Source: Maribacter huludaoensis
GTDB taxonomy: Bacteria > Bacteroidota > Bacteroidia > Flavobacteriales > Flavobacteriaceae
Direction of reading: 5' to 3'
DNA length: 64,000 bases
Assembly (NCBI RefSeq): GCF_029350945.1
Contig: NZ_JARKMS010000004.1
Span: 281,945 to 345,944, forward strand
Shown here: positions 17,648-26,882 of the stretch, piece after piece
How the letters are laid out: each line of letters opens with the position of its first letter
How positions within the stretch are numbered: the stretch's first letter is position 1
Notes under the pieces: generated by a model
Told to the model about the DNA's origin: nothing
Databases searched by the model: none
The model's input: the letters and a program-made list of their open reading frames with translations, nothing else
Translations under genes and position numbers: made by a program

Positions 17648-19849
17648 TTAACCTATTACGGATTTCTCCGTAATAAACGGTTGATTATAATGTCTTTGTC
17701 CTGTAGCTTTATAAAGGGCATTGGCCAATGCGCCAATTATTGGAGGTAATGATGGCTCTCCCAAACCTGTTGGGTCAATTCCGTTATCCACAAAGAACGT
17801 TTCTATTTCTTTAGGTGCTTCCTTATGTCTTATTAAGCGATAGGTGTCAAAATTCTTGTGTTGTGGTTGCCCGTTTTCAAAGGTCATTTCACTATAGGTG
17901 GCATGTCCTATGCCATCTATAATGCCACCTTCAATTTGGTTTTTTGCGGCCATTGGATTAATTACGATTCCGCAATCTACCGCACACCATACTTTATCAA
18001 CTTTTGGAGCATCCGTATCATCATTTAAGTCTAAAACCTGTGCAACATAAGAGTTATGGCAGTAATAGGCAGAAACACCTCTTTTGGCATTACCTTGCCC
18101 TTTAGACCAACCCGATTTATCCCTTACTAATTTTAAAACACCGGCATAACGCTCGGGGTCGTAATCGTTCTTTTCCGGTTCACCAACAGGATTTTTAATT
18201 GCTCTGTCAAAAAGTTCCAGTCTGAACTCAATAGGGTCTTTGCCTGCGGCTTCTGCAACTTCATCAATAAAGGCTTGTTCTGCACCGGCAACAAAGTTTG
18301 AGCGTGGTGCTCGCCATGCGCCTGTAGTTACATTGGTTTCCAAACTAAATTTTTCTGCTAGATAATTATCTACGGCACCTGCTGGAAATCTATTTTCAAA
18401 AAGTAGGTCATCATTAGACCCGGCCCCTTTAACGTGCCATGCAAGTAAGTTGCCCTCTTTATCCAAGCCTGCTTTATATTTAACTTTATAGGTGGGGCGA
18501 TAGGTACCTTGCGTCATATCATCCTCTCGGGTATATACTAATTTTATGGGAGCTTGCATTTTTTGTGAAATCACCGCAGCTTCTACTCCAAATGTTCCAT
18601 AGAGGCGTCTACCAAAACCACCACCCATACGGGTCATTTTAATATCAATTTTTTCAACTGGTAAACCTAATCTAGATGCTAATGTTTTTTCTAAAAACTC
18701 AGGTGTTTGTATGGGACCGTTCAATAACGCCCTTTCTCCATTAACATCTGCAAAGAAGTTCATGGGCTCCATGGTATTGTGCGCTAAAAATGGTGCGCTA
18801 TACGTACGTTCAATAACCTTATCGGCTTTTCTAAATGCACTTGCAACATCACCATCTTTACGTGCAGGCTTTTTAGAAGAAGTGTTCAATAATTTTGTCA
18901 AAGCTTCATCATGCCCTTTTGTACTTTCTAGTGCCGATGTTTCTTCCCAAGTTACATTTAACGCCTTTTTTGCTTGCATACACTGCCAGGTACTTTCACC
19001 GACAATTGCAACAAGTTTGTTAATTGCGCCGCCATCTGACCATTGTTTTTCAGTATCATCTTTGTAGGCGTCAATAGGGAAAACATCTTTAATGCCCGGC
19101 ATAGATTTTACGTCATTTGCATTCATGGATTTATAGGTTAACCCAAAGGCCGGAGGGTGAACGATCATGGCAATCAACATACCTTCTTCTTGAATATCTA
19201 TACCGAATAAGGGTTTGCCTGTGACAATATTCGGTCCGTCAACATTACGTCTGTCGGTACCTATAATATCAAAATTGCTAGATTCTTTAAGTTTTACTTC
19301 TTCTGGAACGGGCATCGTAGCCGCTTTCGATGCCATTTCGCCAAAACCTGCTGAATTGTTCGATGCGGTGTGACTGATAACACCGGCACTTACCGTTATT
19401 TCAGAAGCATCTACCTGCCAAGCTTCGGCAGCCGCAGCGACTAACATGTGCCTTGCTGTAGCACCTGCCATTCTTAGACCGGACCAACCAACACGTATAG
19501 ACTGGCTTCCACCTGCCAATTGTCGTTGAAAAATATCAGTGTTCAGGGGCGCTTGTTCTACGATAACATTTTTCCAATCTACACCAAGTTCATCTGCAAC
19601 GATCATGGGCATGGAAGTTTTTACGTTCTGTCCTATCTCTGGGTTTGGGGACATAATGGTTACCATACCATTATCGCCAATTTTTAGAAAGCTATTTATA
19701 TCAAACCATTCTTTTGGTATATTGTTGACTTGCTCAGGGGTAGGTTTGCAAGATGCTAGCCAACTAAAGCCTAAGATCATTCCGCCACCTGCAAGCGAAC
19801 CGGTTTTTAAGAAGGAACGTCTATTGTATGTTGTTTTAATAAGTGTCAT
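17648..19849 (-). CDS. Molybdopterin-binding large subunit, xanthine dehydrogenase family (isoquinoline 1-oxidoreductase beta type)
   Basis: 733 residues. The N-terminus has a twin-arginine signal (NRRSFLKTG) followed by SWLASC, so a Tat-exported lipoprotein or periplasmic protein is likely. Family motifs: IGQNVKTSMPMIVADELG, GGFGRRLYG, TGAWRAPRSN and GLGEPSLPPI with the C-terminal Glu. Such enzymes hydroxylate or oxidise aldehydes or N-heterocycles using Mo-pterin. The [2Fe-2S] subunit is encoded immediately upstream (45-bp gap). No FAD subunit is present, as in IorAB-type enzymes, and no cytochrome c is adjacent. Substrate unknown. Confidence 0.93.
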   Translation of the reverse strand: MTLIKTTYNRRSFLKTGSLAGGGMILGFSWLASCKPTPEQVNNIPKEWFDINSFLKIGDNGMVTIMSPNPEIGQNVKTSMPMIVADELGVDWKNVIVEQAPLNTDIFQRQLAGGSQSIRVGWSGLRMAGATARHMLVAAAAEAWQVDASEITVSAGVISHTASNNSAGFGEMASKAATMPVPEEVKLKESSNFDIIGTDRRNVDGPNIVTGKPLFGIDIQEEGMLIAMIVHPPAFGLTYKSMNANDVKSMPGIKDVFPIDAYKDDTEKQWSDGGAINKLVAIVGESTWQCMQAKKALNVTWEETSALESTKGHDEALTKLLNTSSKKPARKDGDVASAFRKADKVIERTYSAPFLAHNTMEPMNFFADVNGERALLNGPIQTPEFLEKTLASRLGLPVEKIDIKMTRMGGGFGRRLYGTFGVEAAVISQKMQAPIKLVYTREDDMTQGTYRPTYKVKYKAGLDKEGNLLAWHVKGAGSNDDLLFENRFPAGAVDNYLAEKFSLETNVTTGAWRAPRSNFVAGAEQAFIDEVAEAAGKDPIEFRLELFDRAIKNPVGEPEKNDYDPERYAGVLKLVRDKSGWSKGQGNAKRGVSAYYCHNSYVAQVLDLNDDTDAPKVDKVWCAVDCGIVINPMAAKNQIEGGIIDGIGHATYSEMTFENGQPQHKNFDTYRLIRHKEAPKEIETFFVDNGIDPTGLGEPSLPPIIGALANALYKATGQRHYNQPFITEKSVIG

Positions 19850-19894
19850 CTTTTTATTTTTTGAAGGTTAAATCCCTTAATTATGGGACAAAAA

Positions 19895-20359
19895 TTACGC
19901 GTTAGAAATAGTGGAAGCATTTTTAATAGCTTTCTTAATGCGCGTATAAGTACCACAACGACAGATGTTACCGTTCATAGCATCTTCAATTTCAGTATCG
20001 GTAGGGTTAGGATTTCTCTTTAAAAATGCGCTGGCATTCATAATTTGACCTGCTTGGCAATACCCACATTGGTACACATCTTCTTCTAACCAAGCTTTTT
20101 GAACAGGGTGATCTCCGTTTTCAGAGAGGCCTTCAATAGTTGTAATTGATTGTTCGCCAACTGCTGATACGGGTAGTTGACAAGACCTCACGGCATTATC
20201 GCCCAAATGAACGGTACATGCACCACATTGTGCAATACCGCAACCAAATTTTGTGCCTACTAATTTTAAATGGTCTCGCAATACCCAAAGCATTGGTGTA
20301 GAAGGATCTACATCTACTTCTTTCGTTTGTCCGTTAACTTTTAAACTGAAATTTGCCAT
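19895..20359 (-). CDS. [2Fe-2S] small subunit of molybdenum hydroxylase (IorA type)
   Basis: 154 residues. The plant-type ferredoxin cluster motif [16 protein letters not shown] and CQLPVSAVG is followed by the second cluster domain with [12 protein letters not shown] and [12 protein letters not shown]. It transfers electrons from the Mo site of the large subunit encoded downstream. It has no signal peptide, so export probably occurs as a complex with the Tat-bearing large subunit. It is first in the two-gene unit. Confidence 0.95.
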   Translation of the reverse strand: MANFSLKVNGQTKEVDVDPSTPMLWVLRDHLKLVGTKFGCGIAQCGACTVHLGDNAVRSCQLPVSAVGEQSITTIEGLSENGDHPVQKAWLEEDVYQCGYCQAGQIMNASAFLKRNPNPTDTEIEDAMNGNICRCGTYTRIKKAIKNASTISNA

Positions 20360-20681
20360 TCGTTTTTCCTATTTGTTTGAGTTCCCTGAAATTAGGTATT
20401 TTTTTAGAAAAAGACTGAGATTTGGTAACAAATAATCTTAAAATTTTCTTCTGAAAGTAAAAGTCGTAAAAAACGTTTTTTAATTTAAAGTACTGATTGT
20501 TAGAGTTGTGAATTATCTTTTTGATCAGTCTATGAAAATGGAGCTTTTTATTTCCTTTTTTGACTTAAAACCGAAAGAGTTATTTAATTATTGAATAGCG
20601 GTATATAAAGAGTCATCATCCAAGTACTTTTAGCAAAGTAAACAATCCTCATTTTTCCTATTGGATAATAATCTATTGAAT
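20360..20681. other. 322-bp divergent intergenic region
   Basis: It separates the iorA-like gene from the SbnA-like gene and contains no convincing ORF. On the plus strand TACTTTTA near 20633 resembles a -7 box for the SbnA-like gene. No clear operator was recognised. Confidence 0.4.
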
Positions 20682-21686
20682 ATGATAACACAAAATATTT
20701 CGGATACTGTTTCTGAATCCATTATAGAAACCATAGGTCATACACCCATGGTAAGATTAAACAAAATTTTAGGGCACAATAAGTTTAACCTTTTAGGAAA
20801 GCTAGAAGCTGCTAACCCTGCTGGGAGTATAAAAGACAGAACCTCTCTTTTTATATTACAACAAGCATTTGCCGATGGTAGAATAAAAAAGGGAGATACG
20901 GTTATAGAGTCAAGTTCCGGTAATATGGCCGTGGGTTTGGCACAGGCATGTTTGTATTATGGCCTTAATTTAATTGTGGTTGTAGACCCTAAATTAAATC
21001 CGCATACAGAGAAAATCCTAAAAACGTATGGTGCCCGTATAGAGAAAGTTACAGAACCAAAAAAAGATGGAGGGTTTTTAGCGGCAAGGTTAGAGCGCGT
21101 TCAATATTTGTTGATCAGCATTCCAAACAGTTTTTGGTCTAACCAATATGGTAATCAAGATAATCCTTTGACCCATCATAAAACCATGACGGAAATTATG
21201 GATTCTTTAGAGGGCAAATTAGACTACCTATTTGTGGCTACAAGTACCTGCGGTACTTTAATGGGTTGTGCGGATTATATTTATGAAAACAATCTTGATG
21301 TTAAGATTATAGCGGTAGATGCAGTTGGCAGTGTGCTATTTGGAGGTCCTCCTTTAAAAAGATTGATTCCCGGTCATGGGGCAGGCGTACCATCACAATT
21401 TCTAGATACCAAAAAAATCCATGATTACGTGTACGTAGATGATGTTGATTGTGCCAGAGGTTGTTGGTCGTTATTGGAAAACGAATCTATTTTATGCGGT
21501 GGTTCATCTGGAGGTATGATCAGTGCGGTAAAAAAATATGGAAAAAATATAGAGGCGGGCAGTAATTGTGCACTGTTTTTATGTGATCGCGGTGAGCGCT
21601 ACTTAGATACAATTTATAACAAAGATTGGTTATTGAAAGAATTACCGGAAAGTAGAAACGCATTTACTCCTTTGGGAGGTTGGTAG
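20682..21686 (+). CDS. SbnA-like PLP-dependent synthase (2,3-diaminopropionate pathway type)
   Basis: 334 residues from the ATG at 20682; an in-frame TTG at 20661 would add seven residues. It is a fold-type II PLP enzyme: IGHTPMVRLN, NPAGSIKDRT with the PLP lysine at about 51, ESSSGNMAVGLAQ, TSTCGTLMG and CGGSSGGM. The ESSSGNMA loop and DPKLNPH segment resemble SbnA, which joins O-phosphoserine and glutamate into N-(2-amino-2-carboxyethyl)-glutamate, rather than housekeeping cysteine synthase. It is first of a three-gene unit with an FAD/NAD(P) protein and a PLP decarboxylase. The exact substrate is inference; cysteine synthase remains possible. Confidence 0.82.
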   Translation: MITQNISDTVSESIIETIGHTPMVRLNKILGHNKFNLLGKLEAANPAGSIKDRTSLFILQQAFADGRIKKGDTVIESSSGNMAVGLAQACLYYGLNLIVVVDPKLNPHTEKILKTYGARIEKVTEPKKDGGFLAARLERVQYLLISIPNSFWSNQYGNQDNPLTHHKTMTEIMDSLEGKLDYLFVATSTCGTLMGCADYIYENNLDVKIIAVDAVGSVLFGGPPLKRLIPGHGAGVPSQFLDTKKIHDYVYVDDVDCARGCWSLLENESILCGGSSGGMISAVKKYGKNIEAGSNCALFLCDRGERYLDTIYNKDWLLKELPESRNAFTPLGGW

Positions 21687-21698
21687 ACAGATTGATTT

Positions 21699-23516
21699 AT
21701 GAAGGACAATAGCGCATATAACATAGGAATTGTTGGTTTTGGACCTAAAGGATTTTATGGTTTTGAAAGATTGGTGGCTTTTTTAAATGAAGCTCAGATT
21801 TCTAAGCCTATACAAATTCATATTTTCAATACTACCAAATTTTTGGCGTCGGGAGATGTATATAGAACTGATCAACCTGAATATTTAATAATGAACTATG
21901 CCAACCGCCATATCAACAGTTGGTTATTAAAAGAACCTTTTTCAATAGCCGGTTCTACTCCGGATTTTGTCACTTGGCTGACCCAAAATGGTTATAAGGA
22001 TACCGTACATGGAAAATACGCACCAAGAGCATTAGTTGGTAAGTATTTGGAGGCATGTTATCAATCTGTTTTAAATCAATTACCAGAGCATATAAAGGTA
22101 GTAACACACATTGGTACAGTTACCAATATGTTAACTAAGAACAATAATTATCAAATATTCTATACAAATGGTACAGGTAATGAAAAGCAGGTAGTTTCAT
22201 GCAACAAGGTTCTTTTTACTACTGGTCACCATTCTTTTAAATCTCAGCAACCAAATAATGATGTATTAAAGAACAAGGTTGATTTTATTTATCCTACCAA
22301 TGAAAAATTAGAATCCGTAAAAGCGGCATCTGCGGTTGCCGTAAAGGGTTTTGGCCTGACGGCTATTGATGCCATTTTAGCTTTGACGGAAGGTAGAAAT
22401 GGTAAATTTATGAAGAATGATAAGGGTGTATTGAAATATAGTTCTTCCGGGGATGAGCCTTCAAAAATCTATCCATTTTCAAGAACAGGTTTGCCCATGG
22501 TACCGAGAAATGGATTACCTACGTCTGAAACCGATTTGTATTTTTTTACCAAAGAAGTAGTGGCAGAACTGCAACGCAACAAACCCATTAGTTTTAGTTG
22601 TACGTTGTTGCCTTTGATTAAAAGAGAATTTTATTTTGCCTACTACCGCGTACTGTTTAAAAATTATGGTCATCAATTATATTTTGATAAAGATTTTACC
22701 GTAATAGAGAACCAAGTACGATATTTTCATGAAGACTACCCTGAGTGTCCCGTTTTTAATTGGGACTCCATAGTAGATCCTTTTAAGGAGGAGCCTAAAT
22801 TAACATCGGTACTATTGCAGGTGTATATAGAGTTTTTGATAAATGAAGCTAAATTAGGGGAAGATAAAAGTCCGTTCATGGCAGCAGTAGGCACCTGGCG
22901 TAAAATAAGTCCCATTTTCAATGAACTTTATAGCTTTGGTGGTTTGGATGCAGGTTCCCATAAAAAATTCGATGTCTATTACTTCGGATTGTTCAATAGG
23001 CTTTCCTACGGTCCGCCTATTAAAAATATGCAAAAGATGCTGGCTTTAACTAAGGCAGGTATTTTAGATTTTTCTTATGCTAAATCGGCAAACGTTTCAC
23101 ACAATAATTACGATGGCAATTTTAGATTATCAATTAAAAATCAACAAGAAACTGTAGTAGATTATTTGGTGAACGCTACAATATCAAGAGCTAAGGAAGG
23201 TAAGTTTAGAAATGAACTTTATCAAAATTTGCTAGAAAATGGAATAATTCGCGAATTTGAAAACAAGTTAAATACAAAATATATACCGGGTTGCATTGAA
23301 ATTAATAAAGAGGGAAACGCAATTGATAAAAATGGTCATGCCAATCCAAATATTTCATTTTACGGAACACCAACGGAAGGTATAACATGCGATAATGATA
23401 CCTTATCAAGAACCAGAAATGATTTTGCAACAATCTGGGCAAAATCTGTTTGTAAAGAAATACTAAGAATAGATGGAAGAATCGCTAAAGCTAAAAAAGA
23501 AGAAAATGTACTATAA
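21699..23516 (+). CDS. FAD/NAD(P)-binding domain protein (NAD_binding_9 type)
   Basis: 605 residues. The N-terminus has a Rossmann-like IGIVGFGPKGFYGFERL, then FNTTKFLASGDVY, QPEYLIMNYANRHINSWL and later AVKGFGLTAIDAILALTEG, all typical of the large FAD-NAD(P)-binding family whose members are mostly uncharacterised. It lacks a signal peptide, so it is cytoplasmic. It sits 12 bp after the SbnA-like gene and its 3' end overlaps the decarboxylase gene. It may replace SbnB, the dehydrogenase that normally cleaves the SbnA product, or oxidise a later intermediate. Function unknown. Confidence 0.85.
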   Translation: MKDNSAYNIGIVGFGPKGFYGFERLVAFLNEAQISKPIQIHIFNTTKFLASGDVYRTDQPEYLIMNYANRHINSWLLKEPFSIAGSTPDFVTWLTQNGYKDTVHGKYAPRALVGKYLEACYQSVLNQLPEHIKVVTHIGTVTNMLTKNNNYQIFYTNGTGNEKQVVSCNKVLFTTGHHSFKSQQPNNDVLKNKVDFIYPTNEKLESVKAASAVAVKGFGLTAIDAILALTEGRNGKFMKNDKGVLKYSSSGDEPSKIYPFSRTGLPMVPRNGLPTSETDLYFFTKEVVAELQRNKPISFSCTLLPLIKREFYFAYYRVLFKNYGHQLYFDKDFTVIENQVRYFHEDYPECPVFNWDSIVDPFKEEPKLTSVLLQVYIEFLINEAKLGEDKSPFMAAVGTWRKISPIFNELYSFGGLDAGSHKKFDVYYFGLFNRLSYGPPIKNMQKMLALTKAGILDFSYAKSANVSHNNYDGNFRLSIKNQQETVVDYLVNATISRAKEGKFRNELYQNLLENGIIREFENKLNTKYIPGCIEINKEGNAIDKNGHANPNISFYGTPTEGITCDNDTLSRTRNDFATIWAKSVCKEILRIDGRIAKAKKEENVL

Positions 23517-24978
23517 AGGAAAGCCAAAATATCAACTTACACCAAAAACTTCTGATTGGATGCATGAGATTTTTGAAGATAATGGGCTTATAAATGGTTT
23601 AATAGAAAGATATGGTTCGCCCATAAACATTCATCATTTACCATCTTTTAATCAAAATTGTGAAATCTATAAACAGGTCTTTAATTCGTACGGTCTAAAA
23701 TACAGAGTTTTCTATGCAAGAAAGGCAAACAAATCCAAAGGTCTTGTAAAACAGGCATTTGCTTCTGGTATAGGTGTAGATACCGCGAGTTTTAAGGAAT
23801 TGGAACAATCATTGGTATTAGGTGGTAATAGTGAAAATTTAGTGCTGACCGCAGCAATAAAGACAGAAGCACAAATAAAGTTGGCAATTGAACATGGTGT
23901 ACCTATTATTTTGGATAATGAAGATGAATGTAGGTTGACCCAGACTGTTGCTACAAAACTTAATAAAAAAGCAAAAGTAGGTTTTCGCATTAGCGGTTTT
24001 GAGGTTGATGGTGAGAAACTGTATAGTCGTTTTGGATTTGATGTAGAAGACGTAGAAGATTTTATAGGTTCTTACGTTGGCGAAGGTAAAACTTTTGATT
24101 TATTGGAAGTTACGGGACTACATTTTCATTTGGATAGTTATTCTACTCACCAACGAAGTGTAAGTTTAATAGCTAGTATAAAAATTGTTTCAACCTTAAA
24201 AGAAAAAGGATACCCTATTTCGTTCATAGATATAGGCGGAGGAATTTTAATGAACTATCTAGAAGAAGAAAAAGAGTGGACGAATTTCAATGAAAAATTA
24301 AAAGATGCTGTATTAAACCAGAACAATGATATCACTTTCAATGATAATGGATTGGGCTTTAGGCTAGAAGATGGCAAGTTGAATGGTAAATTGAATACCT
24401 ACCCGTACTTCAATAAGATAAATAAAGGTTCTTTTATAAAAGAGGTGCTAGATTTTATGGATGAAGCATCAGGGTTATCGGTAGCATCTTTGTTGCTTAA
24501 AAATAATATAGAGATACGCATTGAGCCAGGTAGATCGCTATTGGACCAAGTAGGAATAACGGTTGCGAAAGTCATCCACAGAAAAAAAGATGCCAAAGGG
24601 CAATGGTTGGTAGGGCTAGAAATGAATATGAGCCAAATGATGAGCTCAAGTGCAGATTTTCTTTTGGACCCCTATATGCTATATAATTCTGAGGTTGAAA
24701 ATGATAAAGATGTAGATGTATTTTTTACCGGAGCTTATTGTTTGGAAAGAGATGTGTTGCTTAAACGAAAAATTACCCTACCAAAATTACCGGAGATAGG
24801 GGATTACGTTGCCTTTGTTAACACCGCTGGTTACATGATGCATTTTTTTGAAACAGAAGCACATCTTTTTGAGCTCTCTACCAATTTGATATTTACGGGG
24901 TCTAATGAAAAATTATCATTTTTTCAATTTATTGATGACAATAAGATCGTGTTAGAAAAGCATAATGAAATGCATTAA
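23506..24978 (+). CDS. Fold-type III PLP-dependent decarboxylase (SbnH/DAP decarboxylase-like)
   Basis: 490 residues from the ATG at 23506, which has a purine-rich stretch before it and overlaps the upstream stop by 11 bp. An earlier ATG at 23473 would only add a Lys-rich stretch encoded within the upstream gene. Motifs: FYARKANKSK with the PLP lysine at about 73, HFHLDSYS, FIDIGGGIL, IEPGRSLLDQVG, and a C-terminal GAYCLERD that supplies the active-site Cys and Asp of the partner subunit. Such enzymes decarboxylate D-configured or alpha-amino acids (DAP, ornithine, citryl-diaminopropionate). It is the last gene of the unit. Confidence 0.88.
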   Translation: MYYKGKPKYQLTPKTSDWMHEIFEDNGLINGLIERYGSPINIHHLPSFNQNCEIYKQVFNSYGLKYRVFYARKANKSKGLVKQAFASGIGVDTASFKELEQSLVLGGNSENLVLTAAIKTEAQIKLAIEHGVPIILDNEDECRLTQTVATKLNKKAKVGFRISGFEVDGEKLYSRFGFDVEDVEDFIGSYVGEGKTFDLLEVTGLHFHLDSYSTHQRSVSLIASIKIVSTLKEKGYPISFIDIGGGILMNYLEEEKEWTNFNEKLKDAVLNQNNDITFNDNGLGFRLEDGKLNGKLNTYPYFNKINKGSFIKEVLDFMDEASGLSVASLLLKNNIEIRIEPGRSLLDQVGITVAKVIHRKKDAKGQWLVGLEMNMSQMMSSSADFLLDPYMLYNSEVENDKDVDVFFTGAYCLERDVLLKRKITLPKLPEIGDYVAFVNTAGYMMHFFETEAHLFELSTNLIFTGSNEKLSFFQFIDDNKIVLEKHNEMH

Positions 24979-25042
24979 GAACAAAGTGTTTTAAGACAAT
25001 GTAATTATCCGTTGTTGGGTATCTTGAATAAAAATAATTATC

Positions 25043-25441
25043 ATGAAAATACAAGCATATTTAGCCTTTAACGGCAATTGCCAAGAAGCATTAAGTTTCT
25101 ACGCAAATCTGTTCAATGCAGATATAAAGAACAAACAAACATACGAGGACAAGAAAATTGACGTGCCATCATCATTTCGTCAAAAATTACAACACGCAGA
25201 ATTAAAGGGAAAGGGAGTACATTTTATGGCATATGATGCCGCACCCGATACACCGTTGAACAATGGTAACCAAATTAATATGAGTGTTGATTTGGATACT
25301 ATGGATGAAGGAAAACAAATTTTTGAGGAATTGTCTAGCGGAGGTCAAATTCACCACGAGTTTAGAGAACGGGAATGGGGATATTTTGGTAGATGTACAG
25401 ACCGTTTTGGCATTGGCTGGATGGTAAATGTTGATAAGTAA
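25043..25441 (+). CDS. VOC family protein, PhnB-like
   Basis: 132 residues with the glyoxalase/bleomycin-resistance fold of the PhnB subgroup: AYLAFNGNCQEALSFYANLF at the N-terminus, a central HAELKGKGVHFMAYD and the end WGYFGRCTDRFGIGWMV. Members bind a metal or small ligand, and many have no known substrate. It follows the decarboxylase by 64 bp; no functional link to it is evident. Confidence 0.88.
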   Translation: MKIQAYLAFNGNCQEALSFYANLFNADIKNKQTYEDKKIDVPSSFRQKLQHAELKGKGVHFMAYDAAPDTPLNNGNQINMSVDLDTMDEGKQIFEELSSGGQIHHEFREREWGYFGRCTDRFGIGWMVNVDK

Positions 25442-25484
25442 GAGTGTAATAGAAAATTACTAAAATTTTAAAATGAACTATAAT

Positions 25485-25524
25485 ATCGAGGTGTTGGCCC
25501 ATATGGTCTAGACCTCGATTTTTA
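25485..25524 (+). terminator. Hairpin with T-rich tail before hpf
   Basis: ATCGAGGT (25485-25492) pairs with ACCTCGAT (25512-25519), with a 19-base loop that can fold further, followed by TTTTTAAA. It is either the terminator of the VOC gene or a leader element of hpf, whose ATG is only 15 bp downstream. Confidence 0.55.
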
Positions 25525-25534
25525 AATATAAACT

Positions 25535-25837
25535 ATGGATATAATATTTGAGTACGACGGTGTAACCGCCAGCAATAGATTAGAAGGATATGCAGAAGAA
25601 AAACTGAACAAGCTGCATGCCAAATTCGATGATATTATCAGGGCAGATGTCTTTTTAAAACAAGAAAACACATCTTCTGATGAAACAGGTATGATTTGCA
25701 ATATAAGATTAAGCGTACCTGGTCCTAGAATTTTTGCAGAGGCAAGTAATCAAAATTTTGAAGAATCTGTAAATGAATCTGTCAGTGAATTGGAACGACA
25801 GTTGAAAAAGCGTAAAGACAAAATGAAAACTTACTAA
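25535..25837 (+). CDS. hpf: Short ribosome hibernation-promoting factor
   Basis: 100 residues, the short HPF/YfiA type without the C-terminal dimerisation domain. It begins MDIIFEYDGV, has YAEEKLNKLHAKFDDI, VFLKQEN and IRLSVPGPRIFAEA, and ends in the basic RQLKKRKDKMK. It binds the 30S decoding region in resting cells. It neighbours a DUF2383 stress-type gene across a bidirectional terminator. Confidence 0.94.
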   Translation: MDIIFEYDGVTASNRLEGYAEEKLNKLHAKFDDIIRADVFLKQENTSSDETGMICNIRLSVPGPRIFAEASNQNFEESVNESVSELERQLKKRKDKMKTY

Positions 25838-25850
25838 TGAGCACAAAAAA

Positions 25851-25880
25851 AAGCCCTTGCAATTTGCAAGGGCTTTTTTT
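25851..25880. terminator. Bidirectional terminator after hpf
   Basis: AAGCCCTTGCA (25851-25861) pairs with TGCAAGGGCTT (25865-25875) around ATT, with an A run before and a T run after. It serves hpf and the convergent DUF2383 gene. Confidence 0.95.
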
Positions 25881-25892
25881 ATTATAGATGAT

Positions 25893-26345
25893 TTATCTAT
25901 AATCTTCTAAAATCTCAGTTGTTTCTAGTGCATTCTGTAAATGTTCTTTTTGCACTCTAATGATTTCCTTTAATCTGTGTGGCATCATGACCTCGGCCAG
26001 AGCATTATCGTAATCATTGATTGCCGCTTTGTCACCTCTTATGGCTTCCTCTAACATTGCTTCATCATTATCTTCTGCAAAGAATGCTTTTACATCCATC
26101 CAAGTTCTGTGTAATGTTCCCGCAGCGCTTCCTTCAATGGCTACACTACCTAATTCCAATTCAGGTACCGCTGCTCTTAGTTCCTTTAAGAATTGCATAC
26201 GGTCAATAATTTTTTTCTCAAAATAACTTTTAATTCCAACATCCTTAGAATTTTCAGAGGCTTTCTCAAATCCTTTTATGGCATCTTCGTTTTTACTTAT
26301 CAAATCTTTTAAATGGTCTTCAATTTTCTTTATATCAGTATTCAT
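25893..26345 (-). CDS. DUF2383 / PA2169-type four-helix-bundle protein
   Basis: 150 residues, all helical, no signal peptide. The pattern DIKKIEDHLKDLISKNEDAIKGFEKASE, then SYFEKKIIDRMQFLKELR, HRTWMDVKAFF, MLEEAIRGDKAAINDYDNAL and VQKEHLQNAL fits the DUF2383 ferritin-like family. Its members are induced in stationary phase or stress in several bacteria, but their biochemical role is unclear. It is convergent with hpf. Confidence 0.88.
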   Translation of the reverse strand: MNTDIKKIEDHLKDLISKNEDAIKGFEKASENSKDVGIKSYFEKKIIDRMQFLKELRAAVPELELGSVAIEGSAAGTLHRTWMDVKAFFAEDNDEAMLEEAIRGDKAAINDYDNALAEVMMPHRLKEIIRVQKEHLQNALETTEILEDYR

Positions 26346-26583
26346 GTATTAAATTTTACTAGACACTATGGTCTATGATTAAACAAATTTTCTACTTACA
26401 AGGTAATGCCATTAGACCGTAAAGCTTAGTTGTAAAAAGTAGATGTTTTGCTGTATTCAATAATCTATGACATACTGTAAATCATAAAGGTTTTTAAGGT
26501 TTATGGTTTATCATTTCTATGTATAGAGCAAAGCTTCAATATGTCTCTCCATTACTTTTGTGATCAACTATAAAAATAAAATT

Positions 26584-26727
26584 ATGAGATTAACACCACT
26601 TTTTGGAGTAGCGAAATTATTGGTAAGAAGTAGAAAATTGAAAATGGCGGCAGTGGGTTTACAGCTTGCATATTTGGGATACACCTACATTAAGGACAAG
26701 AGAAAAAATAAACAGGTTGAAAAATAA
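26584..26727 (+). CDS. Small putative membrane protein, 47 residues
   Basis: The ATG at 26584 opens a 47-codon frame ending TAA at 26727. It encodes MRLTPLFGVAKLLVRSRKLK, a hydrophobic middle (AAVGLQLAYLGYTYI) and a charged tail KDKRKNKQVEK. One membrane helix with basic flanks is plausible. No family was recognised. It stands alone between the DUF2383 gene and the 26.9 kb OmpA-like gene. Confidence 0.5.
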   Translation: MRLTPLFGVAKLLVRSRKLKMAAVGLQLAYLGYTYIKDKRKNKQVEK

Positions 26728-26882
26728 TTGATAACACAATTTAAATAATTGATTTTCAGTATTTTAATTGAAATTATCTATTTAATAGTTTATTAAATTT
26801 TCAAAAACCTATGAATTTTTATTAATAAGCGATCAAGAAAGTTACAAGACCTTTGGAGTATTAATCCCCAAAATCTAGTAAC

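Noticed and set aside
20682-21686. Housekeeping cysteine synthase (cysK/cysM)
   Set aside because: The ESSSGNMA loop and the flanking FAD/NAD(P) and decarboxylase genes point to a SbnA-like role, though this is not proven.
25485-25524. Hpf riboswitch or leader RNA
   Set aside because: Only one hairpin with a T-rich tail is visible; a plain terminator of the preceding gene explains it equally well.
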